Shown here: positions 22,248 to 31,425 of the stretch, piece by piece | How positions within the stretch are numbered: position 1 is the first letter of the stretch | Layout of the letters: each line of letters opens with the position of its first letter | The notes under the pieces: generated by a model | Told to the model about the DNA's origin: nothing | Database searches by the model: none | What the model saw: the letters and a program-made list of their open reading frames with translations, nothing else | Assembly (NCBI RefSeq): GCF_033958435.1 | Contig: NC_134160.1 | Coordinates: 14,929,001-14,993,000 of the forward strand | Direction of reading: 5' to 3' | Source: Carettochelys insculpta | Lineage: Eukaryota > Chordata > Testudines > Carettochelyidae | Length of the DNA stretch: 64,000 bases | Position numbers and translations under genes: made by a program

Positions 22248-23640
22248 CTATTTACAGGAGGTGGTGGACCTAGGGTGCCAGCCCAGTGGGCCATCACTCC
22301 AGGGCAGGGGTGGAGGGCTGCAACCTGCACCAGCCCCAGAACCCCACTCCCTGTCCAGGGTCCCTGGTGGGATTGGGAGGGGGTGGGGAGTACAGGGAGG
22401 TATGACTGGGGATCGGCCTTGGCCTGGCAGTCTGAGCCAGTGGGGCCCTCTCACGGGGGGCTGGCAGGTGGAGCCACAGTGGGAGGGACAGCAGGGGGGC
22501 ATCAGGGAGCCAGCGGGAGGGGACCGCCGAGCCAGGAGCTCCCAGTATGTGGCCACTATGTCCCAGAAGGTGGTGAGGAACTCCCTCAGGCCACCAGCCG
22601 GCCTCCCCCTCCTCAAACCTGAGCCGATGCTCTGCCAGCGCCACCTGCCACCAGACAGAGGCAGTGAGGTGGGGGGTCTTCTGCTGGCGGCCTTTGGCTC
22701 TTCCACGACTGGGCCCATCCTGGTGCTGGGAGTGGCTCTGGCCAGTTGCTGACTCTCACCTCCAGGGGGCTGTCTGGGACCACTGATGGGGCAAGGCTCT
22801 TCCAACCCTTGGATGGTGCGGCTGCGGAAACAGGAGGGAAGAGAGGAACAGGATGTGAGTACTGATTCCGCCCCATGGCCCACGCTCCCTGTTTCCCTGA
22901 GAGCAGCAGGTCCCCACCCCCTGTCCCCTATCTGTGGATGCAGTGGTTCCTTTGTGAGTTTTGCCCCTCACACCTCCCCCTGGGGACAGGGAGCAGTGCT
23001 GTCTGTGGGGCAGGTGCTGATGGGCAATGGTGGCTATGCCACCATCCCAGGGCCATGGGCTGGCTGGGGTCTGCTGGGGACGTGAGGGGGGCCCAGTTGT
23101 GTATGATGCCTCTGCCCCATGATCCGGGGCATGTGGCCTGTTGGGTACGTACCTCAGGGTCCACCACCGAGCTCAGGGGATGCCCATCTGGCCGATGCAC
23201 TTCTGGAGGTGTGGTTCCCCTTTCACACTGGACCAGTCTGCTGCTGCGGCTGGCTCCGTCTCTGGCCCTGGTGGTATGGGCTGGCCAACAGTCCTGGCTT
23301 CTGCTCCTCTCCCAGCTGGGGCTCCTCCACTGAGGTGTTCAGGAGGGCAGCTGGGGAAGATGTCCCAGGGACCCACGGTGTAGTAGTAGGGGCACAAAGT
23401 GGGTGCAATCCCCGATCAGCTGGCCAAGTCCCAAGCCAGGGCATAACCGTACCGCAGCACCTTGACCTTACTCCTGACTTGGTCAGAAGTGTGGGCAGGG
23501 TGACCCCGGGTACTCAGGCCCTCATTCAGCTGGACTAAAGTGGCCATGTTCTGCCACTTTATCCCCTAACTCAGGGCACCTCCTTCACCTGCCGGAGCCC
23601 CATCAGGTCCTGGAGCTCGTGCTCCATGCAGGAGGGAGTA
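22248..23640 (-). pseudogene. Harbinger accessory gene remnant (Myb/SANT-like DNA-binding protein)
   Basis: On the strand opposite to the transposase, with the two genes converging, as in vertebrate Harbinger elements. The best block is at about 23360-23500: 'QVRSKVKVLRYGYALAWDLA' followed by 'SGIAPTLCPYYY', which matches the third helix and linker of the Myb/SANT-like domain (usual form Q-V-R-x-K-V-K-x-L-R-x-x-Y). The C-terminal part survives as a 211-codon open frame (22883-22248) rich in Pro, Ser and Gly and containing 'LREFLTTFWDIVATYWELLA'. In active elements this protein binds the transposon ends and helps import the transposase. Stops and frameshifts separate the two blocks. The long 211-codon frame alone would look like a host gene, but its position argues against that. 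Confidence 0.6.
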
Positions 23641-24172
23641 CACGTTTTCCCCCTCTGACTGGACCCCCCTGGAAGCCCTGGACATGCCTGGAGCGGGTGC
23701 CCTGGGGCTCCTGACCTGCCTGGGTGTTGGCCATCTCTGTCTGACAGCTGCTCAGGGTATTACCAAGTCATGCAGGGGCAGCACATGTGAGGGTTGCTGC
23801 CTTTGCTCTCTCAGCTTCCTGCAATGGGGTTTCTGGTTCCATGTGACTTTAAGAGCTGCTGAACACACAGACCACAGAGGCCCGCAGGGGCTGAGCAGTA
23901 CATCTCTGCCTAACAGCTGATCACTGCCATGGCGGACCCTTCTCTTTCACAAATGCAGGATGCGGAATGTCTACACACGTCCTTTTTTGAAAAAAGATGT
24001 TGAAAGGGCGGTGTCTTCCTATTTCCTGTTTGGAAGAGTGGTTTCGATTCCTGTGGTGCCTACCATTGGTTTCATGTTCAAAAGAGCACATGGCGTGTGT
24101 AGACGTGCCCCACACTATGTTGAACTGGGGCCTGCACTTGCAAAATATTTCCCTAGTGTAGATGCAGCTGCA

Positions 24173-24248
24173 GAGCCTATTTTGTAATAAAGCCATTGAA
24201 TGTTCTGTGGTTTACGTCAAAATAGGCACTATTCCCTGTCAGCTGTCT
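24173..24248. mobile_element. Right remnant of an older MITE around the Harbinger element
   Basis: 'gagcctattttgtaataaag' and 'tcaaaataggcactattccc' belong to the same 'tttgaaata' MITE group seen at 12078 and 24890. Together with the left piece near 20530-20605 they suggest that the 3.6-kb Harbinger element landed inside such a MITE. Confidence 0.4.
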
Positions 24249-24249
24249 A

Positions 24250-24882
24250 GAATGGCCCCTCCCTTTCAAAAGGGGCATGCAAAACCAGCCAATCACAACA
24301 CAATTTAGGTCATGATGGGAGAGGGATAGCTCAGTGGTTTGCGCATTGGCCTGCTAAACTTAGGGTTGCGAGCTCAGTCCTTGAGGAGGCCGTTTAGGGA
24401 TTGGGGCAAATAGATGTCAGGGGTAGTGCTTGGTCTTGCCAAGTGGGTAGAGGACTGCACTAGATGACCTCCTGAGGTCCGTTCTCGGAGATGTGCATCT
24501 CCAACTATTATATTTGCATATTCAGCACATCATTTGCATAATAGCAGCCACTGACCATTCCAGAAGTGGTGTTTTCAACAGCCAAAACAGTTTTTGGGGT
24601 AGGTGGGTTTCCTTCAAAAGGAAACCCTGCTTTCGAAAGCATCCTTTTTCCTACTTTTTTTTTAGGCAGAGGGGTGCTTTCGAAAGCAGGGCTTCCTTGC
24701 AAAGGAATCACATCAACACAGCTGTTTTGGCTTTCAAAAACAGTACTTCTGGAACAGCGAGTGGCCATCATTATGCAAATGAGGGACTGAATATACAAAT
24801 TGGTGCCTCATTTGCATTTTGAGTGGGCCATTTTTGCAAGCCCCTTTTGAAAAGGAGGGGCTAGTGTAGATGGAGCCATCTA
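24250..24882. mobile_element. Palindromic (foldback) MITE interrupted by a turtle SINE
   Basis: Left arm phrases 'cccctccctttcaaaagggg', 'atttgcatattcagcacatc', 'tgcataatagcagccactga' and 'aaaccctgctttcgaaagca' recur in reverse complement on the right (24680-24882), where the end reads 'ccttttgaaaaggaggggct'. The whole element is one long inverted repeat with a centre near 24660. A tRNA-derived SINE (24317-24502) sits in the left arm only. Non-coding. Confidence 0.75.
24317..24502 (+). repeat. Turtle tRNA-derived SINE, near full length
   Basis: The tRNA-like head has an A box in 'gggatagctcagtggtttgc' and a B box in 'agggttgcgagctcagtcct', then the turtle-specific body 'ttgaggaggccgtttaggga', 'ggggcaaatagatgtcaggg' and the end 'gatgacctcctgaggtccgt' plus 'ggagatgtgcatctcc'. 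Transcribed by polymerase III when active. It sits in one arm of a palindromic MITE, so it is younger than that MITE. Confidence 0.9.
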
Positions 24883-24889
24883 CACAGCC

Positions 24890-25310
24890 CCCATTTCAAA
24901 GCAGCTATTGTGAAATAGGCACTATTCCTCATAGAGGTCATGTCTACACTAGCCTCCTCCTTTTGGAAGAGGCATGGTAATGAGCGATTTTGGCAGATGC
25001 TCATGAGGTGCTTATCAGTCCCTCATCAGCATAATGGCAGCCGCGCACAATTCAAAAGTGCCGCTTTTGAAAAGCATGCTGCCCAGGTAGACGGGGGCCT
25101 TTTGAAAGAACCCCCTGATTTCGAAAGCCCCTTCCTCCCTATTTGGTTTTGGGAAGAAGGGGCTCATTAGCATCTGCCAAAATCCCTCATTACCATGTCC
25201 CCTTTGAAAGGAGGGAGCTAGTATAGACATGGCTAGAATGATATTTACCAGTTTTGAAATAAGCCAAGCGCTATAGTTAATATGAAATAACGGCTGTGTA
25301 GACCAACTCT
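24890..25310. mobile_element. MITE of the 'tttgaaata' group hosting a second MITE
   Basis: The left piece 24890-24934 ('ggcactattcctcatagagg' region) and the right piece 25237-25310 ('atatttaccagttttgaaat', 'gaaataacggctgtgtagac') are one MITE interrupted by the palindrome at 24935-25236. Joining the two halves restores the continuous text 'cctcatagaatgatatttac'. Confidence 0.65.
24935..25236. mobile_element. Palindromic Harbinger-group MITE, about 300 bp
   Basis: The left end 'ggtcatgtctacactagcct' and the complement of the right end 'gccatgtctatactagctcc' match. The arms share 'ggtaatgagcgattttggca' and 'agatgctcatgaggtgctta' style words in reverse complement. The flanking sequence shared on both sides is TAGA, compatible with the 3-bp duplication of Harbinger elements. 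The element at 37872-38305 is the same family. Confidence 0.75.
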
Positions 25311-25435
25311 CAGAAATAACCAGCTGAATCTGTCAGCAGAAGAAGATAGAGTTGTGGGATTTTTTTTTCTTTTAACTTGCAGTGCTCACCCAGGAAAAAC
25401 TCTCAATGAGAGGAAACCAGCATGCCCACAACACA

Positions 25436-25612
25436 AGGGGTAAGGGTAGCCAGTGGTCTGAGTATTAGCTGGCTAAGCCCAGGATTGTGAGCTCAACCCT
25501 TGAGGAGGCCAGTTAGGGGTGTGGGGCAAATAGATTAAACAGGAGGTGTTGCTTAGCAGGGGAATGGATGTAAGTGAGGCCCTTTTCAGCTCTATGAGAT
25601 TTGTGTATCACC
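25436..25612 (+). repeat. Turtle tRNA-derived SINE, diverged
   Basis: Head 'gggtagccagtggtctgagt' (A box with a base lost), B box 'ccaggattgtgagctcaacc', body 'cttgaggaggccagttaggg' and end 'cccttttcagctctatgaga'. More diverged than the copy at 24317. Confidence 0.85.
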
Positions 25613-26639
25613 AGTACTAGTTCTTCCTTGCCCTGCTAGGGCTCCCCTCAAACCAGTATATGTCCTTGAGTTCTAAAGTGGAATTTATTGCCAATACAAG
25701 GCATATGCACCACACAAACTTGAGGGCTTAAGTGGAAGCTAGGCTGTGAGTTAGGTACAACCTGAAAATTCAGGGCCTTGTCCTTTCGGGTGCTCAGAGG
25801 GCTAAATTCATCCCTGGTGCAGTTACACTAAAGTGAAAGATGTCACACACCAATCAGCCTGAAGATGATAATTGCATCATGAACTTTAAAGGGCAATCCT
25901 CTGGAAAGACCTGCCTTCTTGCCTCATAGAATGATGTACCAAGCCCATTACTCTTTGTGCCCAAGAAGTGCTGAAATTAATGGGGCAATCATCCCATTTC
26001 TTTTAATAGAACTTCTAGTGAAAGACACTGTAGTGATATTTCATGCTGGTCTAAACCATCTCTCCATTCATTTGCAGCATTCTGCCTCCTAAAACAGACA
26101 ACACCTGAGACTTCAGAGAAAGAACAAAAGAATTGTTAACATGCTTAGCCAATTGTTCAATGGGGGGAAACAAATTCATTCCCATCTCCCTGTGAGTGTG
26201 CTTATGCCCTGGAGCATGATGTTTCATTACCCTTATCACAGCCTTGGCTTACCCAGCATCAAAGGTTATTAATGGTCATAAAATGTCATTTCTATTTCAC
26301 ATCCAGCCTGAATAGTTCTCTTTATGCCACACAAGCTGATTGCTGATACTACTCACACAACAATATTGTAGTCATGTAAGTTGCATCAGCAATCACTTCA
26401 CTACCTTTCTTGCTCGCCCTGCATAATATAAGAAAGCGGTAACCCTGCCTCTTTTTCTGAAAGCACAACATTCCATTAAGGTCAATCCTACAAAACTCAT
26501 TTCACTTCGGTGGGATCTAGCATTGTAAAATAATTCACCAAGAAGAGCCCACATCATGAGAAAACAATAGACTCTCACTTCAAATGCAAACTCCACTGGC
26601 TTAAATTATAAGAAGGCCTTGTTTCAAAATGGACAGACT
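25613..26639. other. No gene recognised
   Basis: AT-leaning DNA without terminal repeats, SINE heads or coding domains I can place. Antisense frames of 60-67 codons carry no motif. Confidence 0.35.
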
Positions 26640-26760
26640 GGAAGAGGCCTCAGGAGACTCTGTGCCTCAGTTTCACATCTCTAAAATGAAAGTGGTCAGG
26701 CTGCCTTCCATTGTGAAATGTTTAGAGAGTCACTGAAAAGTGCTGAGTAACAGAAGAGTA
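26640..26760 (+). repeat. MIR-type SINE remnant
   Basis: 'gactctgtgcctcagtttca', 'catctctaaaatgaaagtgg' and 'gaaatgtttagagagtcact' follow the sense MIR order (cctcagtttcc...taaaatgggg...). Confidence 0.55.
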
Positions 26761-27409
26761 TTTCTATTGTTTATCTTGTGCAGCACTGGTGGAAAATACA
26801 GTTTACATACAACTGGAAACGCTGACATGTTGAAACTTGTTCTGTCTTCATGCACTGAGAAAAGCCAAAATTTTGAAATTTCCCAGGGGGGCATGAAAAT
26901 TTTTTAAAAAATTGGAAATATTTCATTTTGATAATAGTAAGCAGATTATGAGCCATATTAAATCTATGTATACTGTGACATTAAAATCACTAATATAATG
27001 TAATAGAATAGCCTATATGAATCAAAACAAAGGTGAAAGAAAACATTTCACCTCTAAAGTGAAACAAGAATGTCAAAACGATCTATCACTACCTTTTTCT
27101 CATTGGAAATTTCATTGGAAATTGACACGGTCCTGTGAAATGTTTCAATTTGGACAAAACTGCATCTTCTCATGGAAAATGATTTCATATAAGTTGTTTT
27201 GGCCGGCTGCAATCGGCAGGAATCAGCAGTCAATGAGGGACAAGAAGGGTTTAAATACAAGGGAGGAGTGTAGGGTGATGGCAGGAAAATGGTGTCAGAA
27301 CTCCTGCATCCTTCACTGTTCTCTCTGGTGCTCCTTCCCATTGTATGTGATCAGTCCACAGTTACGAATGGATTTTTTATGCTCAATGCACCTGTTACAT
27401 GGTTTTAAC
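26761..27409. other. No gene recognised
   Basis: AT-rich stretch around 26860-27180 with weak repetition of 'gaaattt' and 'catttca' words. A 184-codon plus-strand frame (27017-27571) spans this and a MIR remnant, so it is unlikely to be a gene. Confidence 0.35.
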
Positions 27410-27550
27410 TCATTGCATTACAGCTGGGAAACTAAAGCACAGGATAAATACAGTGACTTCCCCAAAGTCCCGGATGAGCTGGGAAGTTTGAACCAGAGCT
27501 CTACTGCAGTCCCTGTAGCCAGACAGAATCCCTCTGCTCTATTCCACCTT
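27410..27550 (-). repeat. MIR-type SINE remnant
   Basis: 'agctgggaaactaaagcaca', 'cagtgacttccccaaagtcc' and 'agaatccctctgctctattc' match the inverted MIR core in order. Confidence 0.6.
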
Positions 27551-27689
27551 GCCCCTTTTAGGTGCCTCTGAGCACAAAGCACAAAGAAACGGCACAGTCT
27601 TACAATGTTTGAAAGCACAAATGCACTTATCTCAAGCCCAGTCTTTTGATGCTTCAAAACACAGATGTGCTGTCTCAGCATGACCCTGG

Positions 27690-28384
27690 ACTGAAGAATA
27701 CAGACAAGGGGGCTAACAGGCTACCTGTTGACCACAGGGCCTCAAACCATCCTTGGCAGATACTGATAATTCACATGCCCACACTTCGTCCCAGAAGAGG
27801 AACCTCCTGCCCATACGAAAAGAATGTCCTGTCTTAATGATTTAGTTATCTCTATCTTACAAGTGTAAATTAGATTGCAACCGCCTTGCAAGAACTGGCA
27901 TCGCAAAGATGAACCAGCACAATTGGTACCTTTAGATAAGGAAGAATGTGTGTGACCCAAGGGATATAAAGAAGGGCCCAGCAGACCACTCTAACTGAGC
28001 TCCAATTACCTATACCTGCCGGTCGGGTAAGATCTTTGCCTCCCGAGGACCCAGGGGATGCCCTCCTCGCATTGTTCTTCCCAAGGGATTTAATGAATGA
28101 CGTTGGCTACGCCAGTAGTCAAAGGACGCAGGGGTGAGAATTACACCTGCAATGTACTTTTGTGCACATTTAATAGTAAGATCTCTTTAGGCTGAGGCAT
28201 CTGGTCCTCAAATGAGTAACTTGTAATCTAACTGGTATGCCATACGTATCATCCTACTAGTAGTTAAGAAGATAGAACAATAACCTTGTAACCATTGAGA
28301 TTTCTTACTTCTGCTTCTAATAAATAGTAGCCATTTAAGCTTTCAGCCTGACTCCTTCCAGTTACTGTAACTTGGCCGAACACA
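27690..28384 (+). mobile_element. Probable solo LTR of an endogenous retrovirus or LTR retrotransposon
   Basis: Promoter and polyA signals are arranged as in an LTR: 'gggatataaagaagggccc' (TATA box, about 27961) lies about 350 bases upstream of 'ctaataaatagtagcc' (AATAAA at about 28319), followed by a C- and T-rich segment ending 'cttggccgaaca'. No gag, pol or env frame flanks it. I could not identify the exact 5' TG or a target duplication, so the boundaries are estimates. A cellular promoter plus polyA site is the alternative. Confidence 0.45.
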
Positions 28385-28769
28385 AACAAAGAACCTCAGC
28401 CATTTGCCTGTATCAGCCTGGTCAGTGGTAAGGTGCAGTACAAGATGAGTGCTGAGTCGTGTCGTCTCCACAGGGCAAACTCTTGGGGCACCCGACAGCC
28501 ATCCTGGCTGCCCACTGCAAAGGGACTGTTAGTCCTAGCAGTCAAATACTCAGATGTAACTAGGCTCACAGACCACTCATTTACCTTGCCATTGGCTAAC
28601 AGTCCCCTAGACCATCCTTCATACCAGTTGGTGTAATATTCTCCTCTTTCCAGACAGCCATTGTAAACCTTCTGTGCCATTTAGCCCACACTTCAGCTCT
28701 GTTGGCCGTGGGATTTGAGTGGCTCATTCATATTTCAGGTTGGCCTCCTTCAGAGATGAATTCCACCCT
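28385..28769. other. No gene recognised
   Basis: Unassigned. The antisense frame at 28396-28680 has no recognisable domain. Confidence 0.3.
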
Positions 28770-28900
28770 GAGGCTTAGGCAAATCACATTCCTCAGTTTC
28801 CTGACCTGAAGAAAGAGGTTAATGGCCACTCACCCACCTCACAAAGAGGCTGCTATGGATAAGGAGAACTGAACATCTTGAAAGTCCTTCACAACCCTTT
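28770..28900 (+). repeat. MIR-type SINE remnant
   Basis: 'ggcaaatcacattcctcagt', 'cctgacctgaagaaagaggt' and 'tcacaaagaggctgctatgg' run in sense MIR order. Confidence 0.5.
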
Positions 28901-29920
28901 TTCACTCCTCCCAGCACATCTGTGTGGTGAGCCTGGAGCACTATCACGTCGTGCAGACAGAGACTGGAGAGGCAGAGGAGATAAGGTTTTCAGTGTCAAG
29001 ACCCAAACTAGAACTCAAACATCCCTGGCTCCAAGCCTCAGTCCACTGCAACAGGCAGTGCTGGTGTAAAATACACAGCAAGGGAAAAGTTGAAAAGAGG
29101 GAGACAGACATAGGAGAGGAAGGGTGATCAGTCATTGCCAACAGACTTACAAGCACAGGGACTCCAGCTGTTCTGTACACCATTTTAAGGGTCATTCACA
29201 CCGCGCGGGAGGTATGAGGGGGCTTAGTGGCATTGGGAACGCACCAACTATTCTTATCCCAGCAATGTTCTACTGAAGCCAGAAGGGCAGCGTCAGGATT
29301 TTGTGGTGAAATGAATGAGCAGATGGGGCTAGAGTCAAAATCCCCAGGCCAAATTCAGACCTCATGTAAGGGGGTTTATTCCCTAGACATCCCTGAAGCA
29401 ATGGCTACTTAGTCCAGGATTGAATCTGGATCTCCCATAGCAGAAGAGATGATGAGGGCACAGGCCTGGAAATGCCATTGTGGTTCATTTTGGCTGTTGC
29501 TGTACAATAAAATCCTTCTGTGGGAAGCCATTTAGAGCCCCTACCCTGGGCTACTTCTTTGTGCAATGTGCCTGCAAGAGCCAGGGGCACTTCCTGCAGA
29601 AAATCATAGTGGCTGCACTGCAGTTTCTGGGTCCGCTTCTCCATTGCAGCCTGGGGAGTTGTTGGTGCCTGTGCAAAGTGATTTGGTGTCTTTGTAGTGC
29701 CAACCTTCTGATCTGGTATCACTTGACAGCCAGGGGTGACTGGTGGAGGACACTGGGTGGTGGGGGAGCTGGCCGTGTGGCTGCTCCCCAACAGAACTCC
29801 TCCCCACATCACCTGGGGGAGGGCTGGGATGATGCCCCCACTGCCCTAGGTCTTGCCTCTTCCTTCCCCGACCTGGCCCCAGCTCTGCCTCCACCTCTTC
29901 GGTTTAGTAATAGAGTATAT
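28901..29920. other. No gene recognised
   Basis: Frames of 135 codons (antisense 29405-29812) and 164 codons (29480-29974) overlap on opposite strands and neither shows a domain. The second runs into the SINE at 29921, which argues against it being a gene. Confidence 0.35.
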
Positions 29921-30141
29921 GGAGATACACATCTCACGGACCTGGAAGGCACCTCCAGAGCTCATCAAGTCTAGTCTGGGCAAGCACCATGCCTGATAGA
30001 ATTCTCTCTCTCTTTAAAAACAAACCAAAAACAAACAAACCAAAAACATTTATCTTAGATCCCTAATGGCCCCTCAAGGATTCAGCTCACAACCTGGGTT
30101 TCACCAGGCCAATGCTCAAACCACTGAGCTACCCCTTCCCA
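29921..30141 (-). repeat. Turtle tRNA-derived SINE, antisense
   Basis: Complement of the head lies at 30085-30141 ('aaccactgagctacccctt' is the complemented A box region; 'ctcacaacctgggtttcacc' the B box) and the tail at 29921-29990 ('ggagatacacatctcacgga'). An A-rich expansion ('aaaacaaaccaaaaacaaac') sits in the middle. Confidence 0.85.
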
Positions 30142-31289
30142 AAAGTTCAGGCCCTTCAGTGACATGGCCCAGGGCAGTAGCAGGAGTCTGTTGCCCACAG
30201 TAGGATCTGGCCCACCCACACTCACTGGTATCAACTGGGAGAGCAGAGCATCACAGATCCATTCCCCAGCTGCTGGCTGCGGGGCTCTGCTTCCCCTGCC
30301 ACCGTTAGTGACTGTGGGGGCACAGATATCGGCAGCAGGCTCCAGGTCCTCCTCTCTGCTAGTCCCCGTCCAGCCAGAGGCTATGGCCCCTTGCCCACAG
30401 CATTGGGGCAGGCATGTGTCCCACAGATCCCCATCGTGTGTCGTCAGTGTTAGCACCCATTTTTCATGCTAGCAATGGCCACAAAAGGCACTTGGCAATG
30501 AGGAGCCTGGTCTTGGATTTTTCATGTCTTATGGATGCCAGCTGGTAAATTACAGGTGTGGGCAGAAGCTCGTGCTCTTCTCCTCACCAGTTTCTCTTTT
30601 CTGAATAGAGTGTCACTCCTTCTGGCTCCTCCTAGTGGCTCCAGCTCCTTTTCCCTCCCCCGCACCAGGCTCTTCTCTGTTCTGGCCTGTTGAGTTTGAA
30701 GCAAGTGCAGGAGCAACCATGCAGCACAGTTTGACCCTGGCTGCCTGAGTCTCAAAATGCATCACATGAGCATCAGCCCTATCATTGTAGAAATGTGGAC
30801 AAACAGCTGCTGTCCTGCACACCGCAGAGGGTAGATCTGGGGCTCTTGTCTTGGCTGTGTTCTCTGCTCCACTGCTGATTTCAGCAGAGTCAATCTCAAT
30901 GTGGACCAGTGCAAGTGAGAGCTGACTGGTGCCCTTTCTGACATGTGGAATGCACAGTGGTGTGATGTGATGGGAAGGGTTCCTCACCTGGAGTTTGGCT
31001 GTGAGTTGAAGGCATGGGTGAACTGGGCAGGTTACAGCTTTCTTGACAAATCAGAGTCTTGTGTTCCAGTGAAAAGCTTTTACTTAACTTCCATGTCACC
31101 CATTTAATAGAGGAGACCAGATTCATTGACTAGCTCAGAACTCCCAACTCTGTCTCCTTGTCTCTCTCTAACCTTCTTCCCTTTGGATAACAGCAGCACC
31201 CACAAATGGCATTTTGCGGCACCTTTCATCCCACTGACATCTCTGTAGCTTATCCTACTGTTTTCTTGTGTTCCCTCATCTGTTTCTCA
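30142..31289. other. No gene recognised
   Basis: Mixed sequence. The antisense frames 30082-30456 and 30613-30987 (124 codons each) lack recognisable motifs, and the first overlaps a SINE. Confidence 0.35.
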
Positions 31290-31425
31290 TACTCAGCTTG
31301 CAAGTTCTTTAGGGCAAGGACCATCTCTTTGGTCTGGGATTGTACAGTGCCTCACACGACAGTCCTGCTGTCTGACTGTGATCTCAGGCATGACATATAA
31401 CAAAGCATAGTAATAAAAGGCTGTC
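31290..31425 (+). repeat. Ancient L2/MIR-type 3' end remnant
   Basis: 'cttgcaagttctttagggca', 'aggaccatctctttggtctg' and 'gattgtacagtgcctcacac' match the widespread amniote repeat tail ('ctctttggggcagggaccatc...tgtacagcgcctagcaca'). A second copy is at 40935-41055. Confidence 0.55.

Larger units (their letters stand above)
20608..24172. mobile_element. Decayed autonomous-type PIF/Harbinger element, about 3.6 kb
   Basis: The left end reads CTACGTCTACACTAGAG and the complement of the right end reads GCATCTACACTAGGG, the same terminal sequence as the palindromic MITEs nearby. The inside carries both genes expected of an autonomous vertebrate Harbinger: a transposase on the plus strand (about 20940-21968) and a Myb/SANT-like partner on the minus strand (about 22248-23640). 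Both are broken. The length fits the family (roughly 3-5 kb). It is the only plausible former source of mobilising enzyme in this window for the 'ctacgtctacactag' MITEs, although it is now inactive. Confidence 0.7.

Noticed and set aside
24327..24400. A tRNA gene on the plus strand
   Set aside because: The A and B boxes belong to the turtle tRNA-derived SINE. The body and tail of the SINE follow directly, and other copies occur at 25436, 29921 and 40663.
24508..24822. Two mirror-image 96-109-codon proteins
   Set aside because: Similar frames on both strands come from the palindromic MITE at 24250-24882.
27017..27571. A 184-codon gene
   Set aside because: Its 3' part lies in a MIR remnant, and it shows no recognisable motif.
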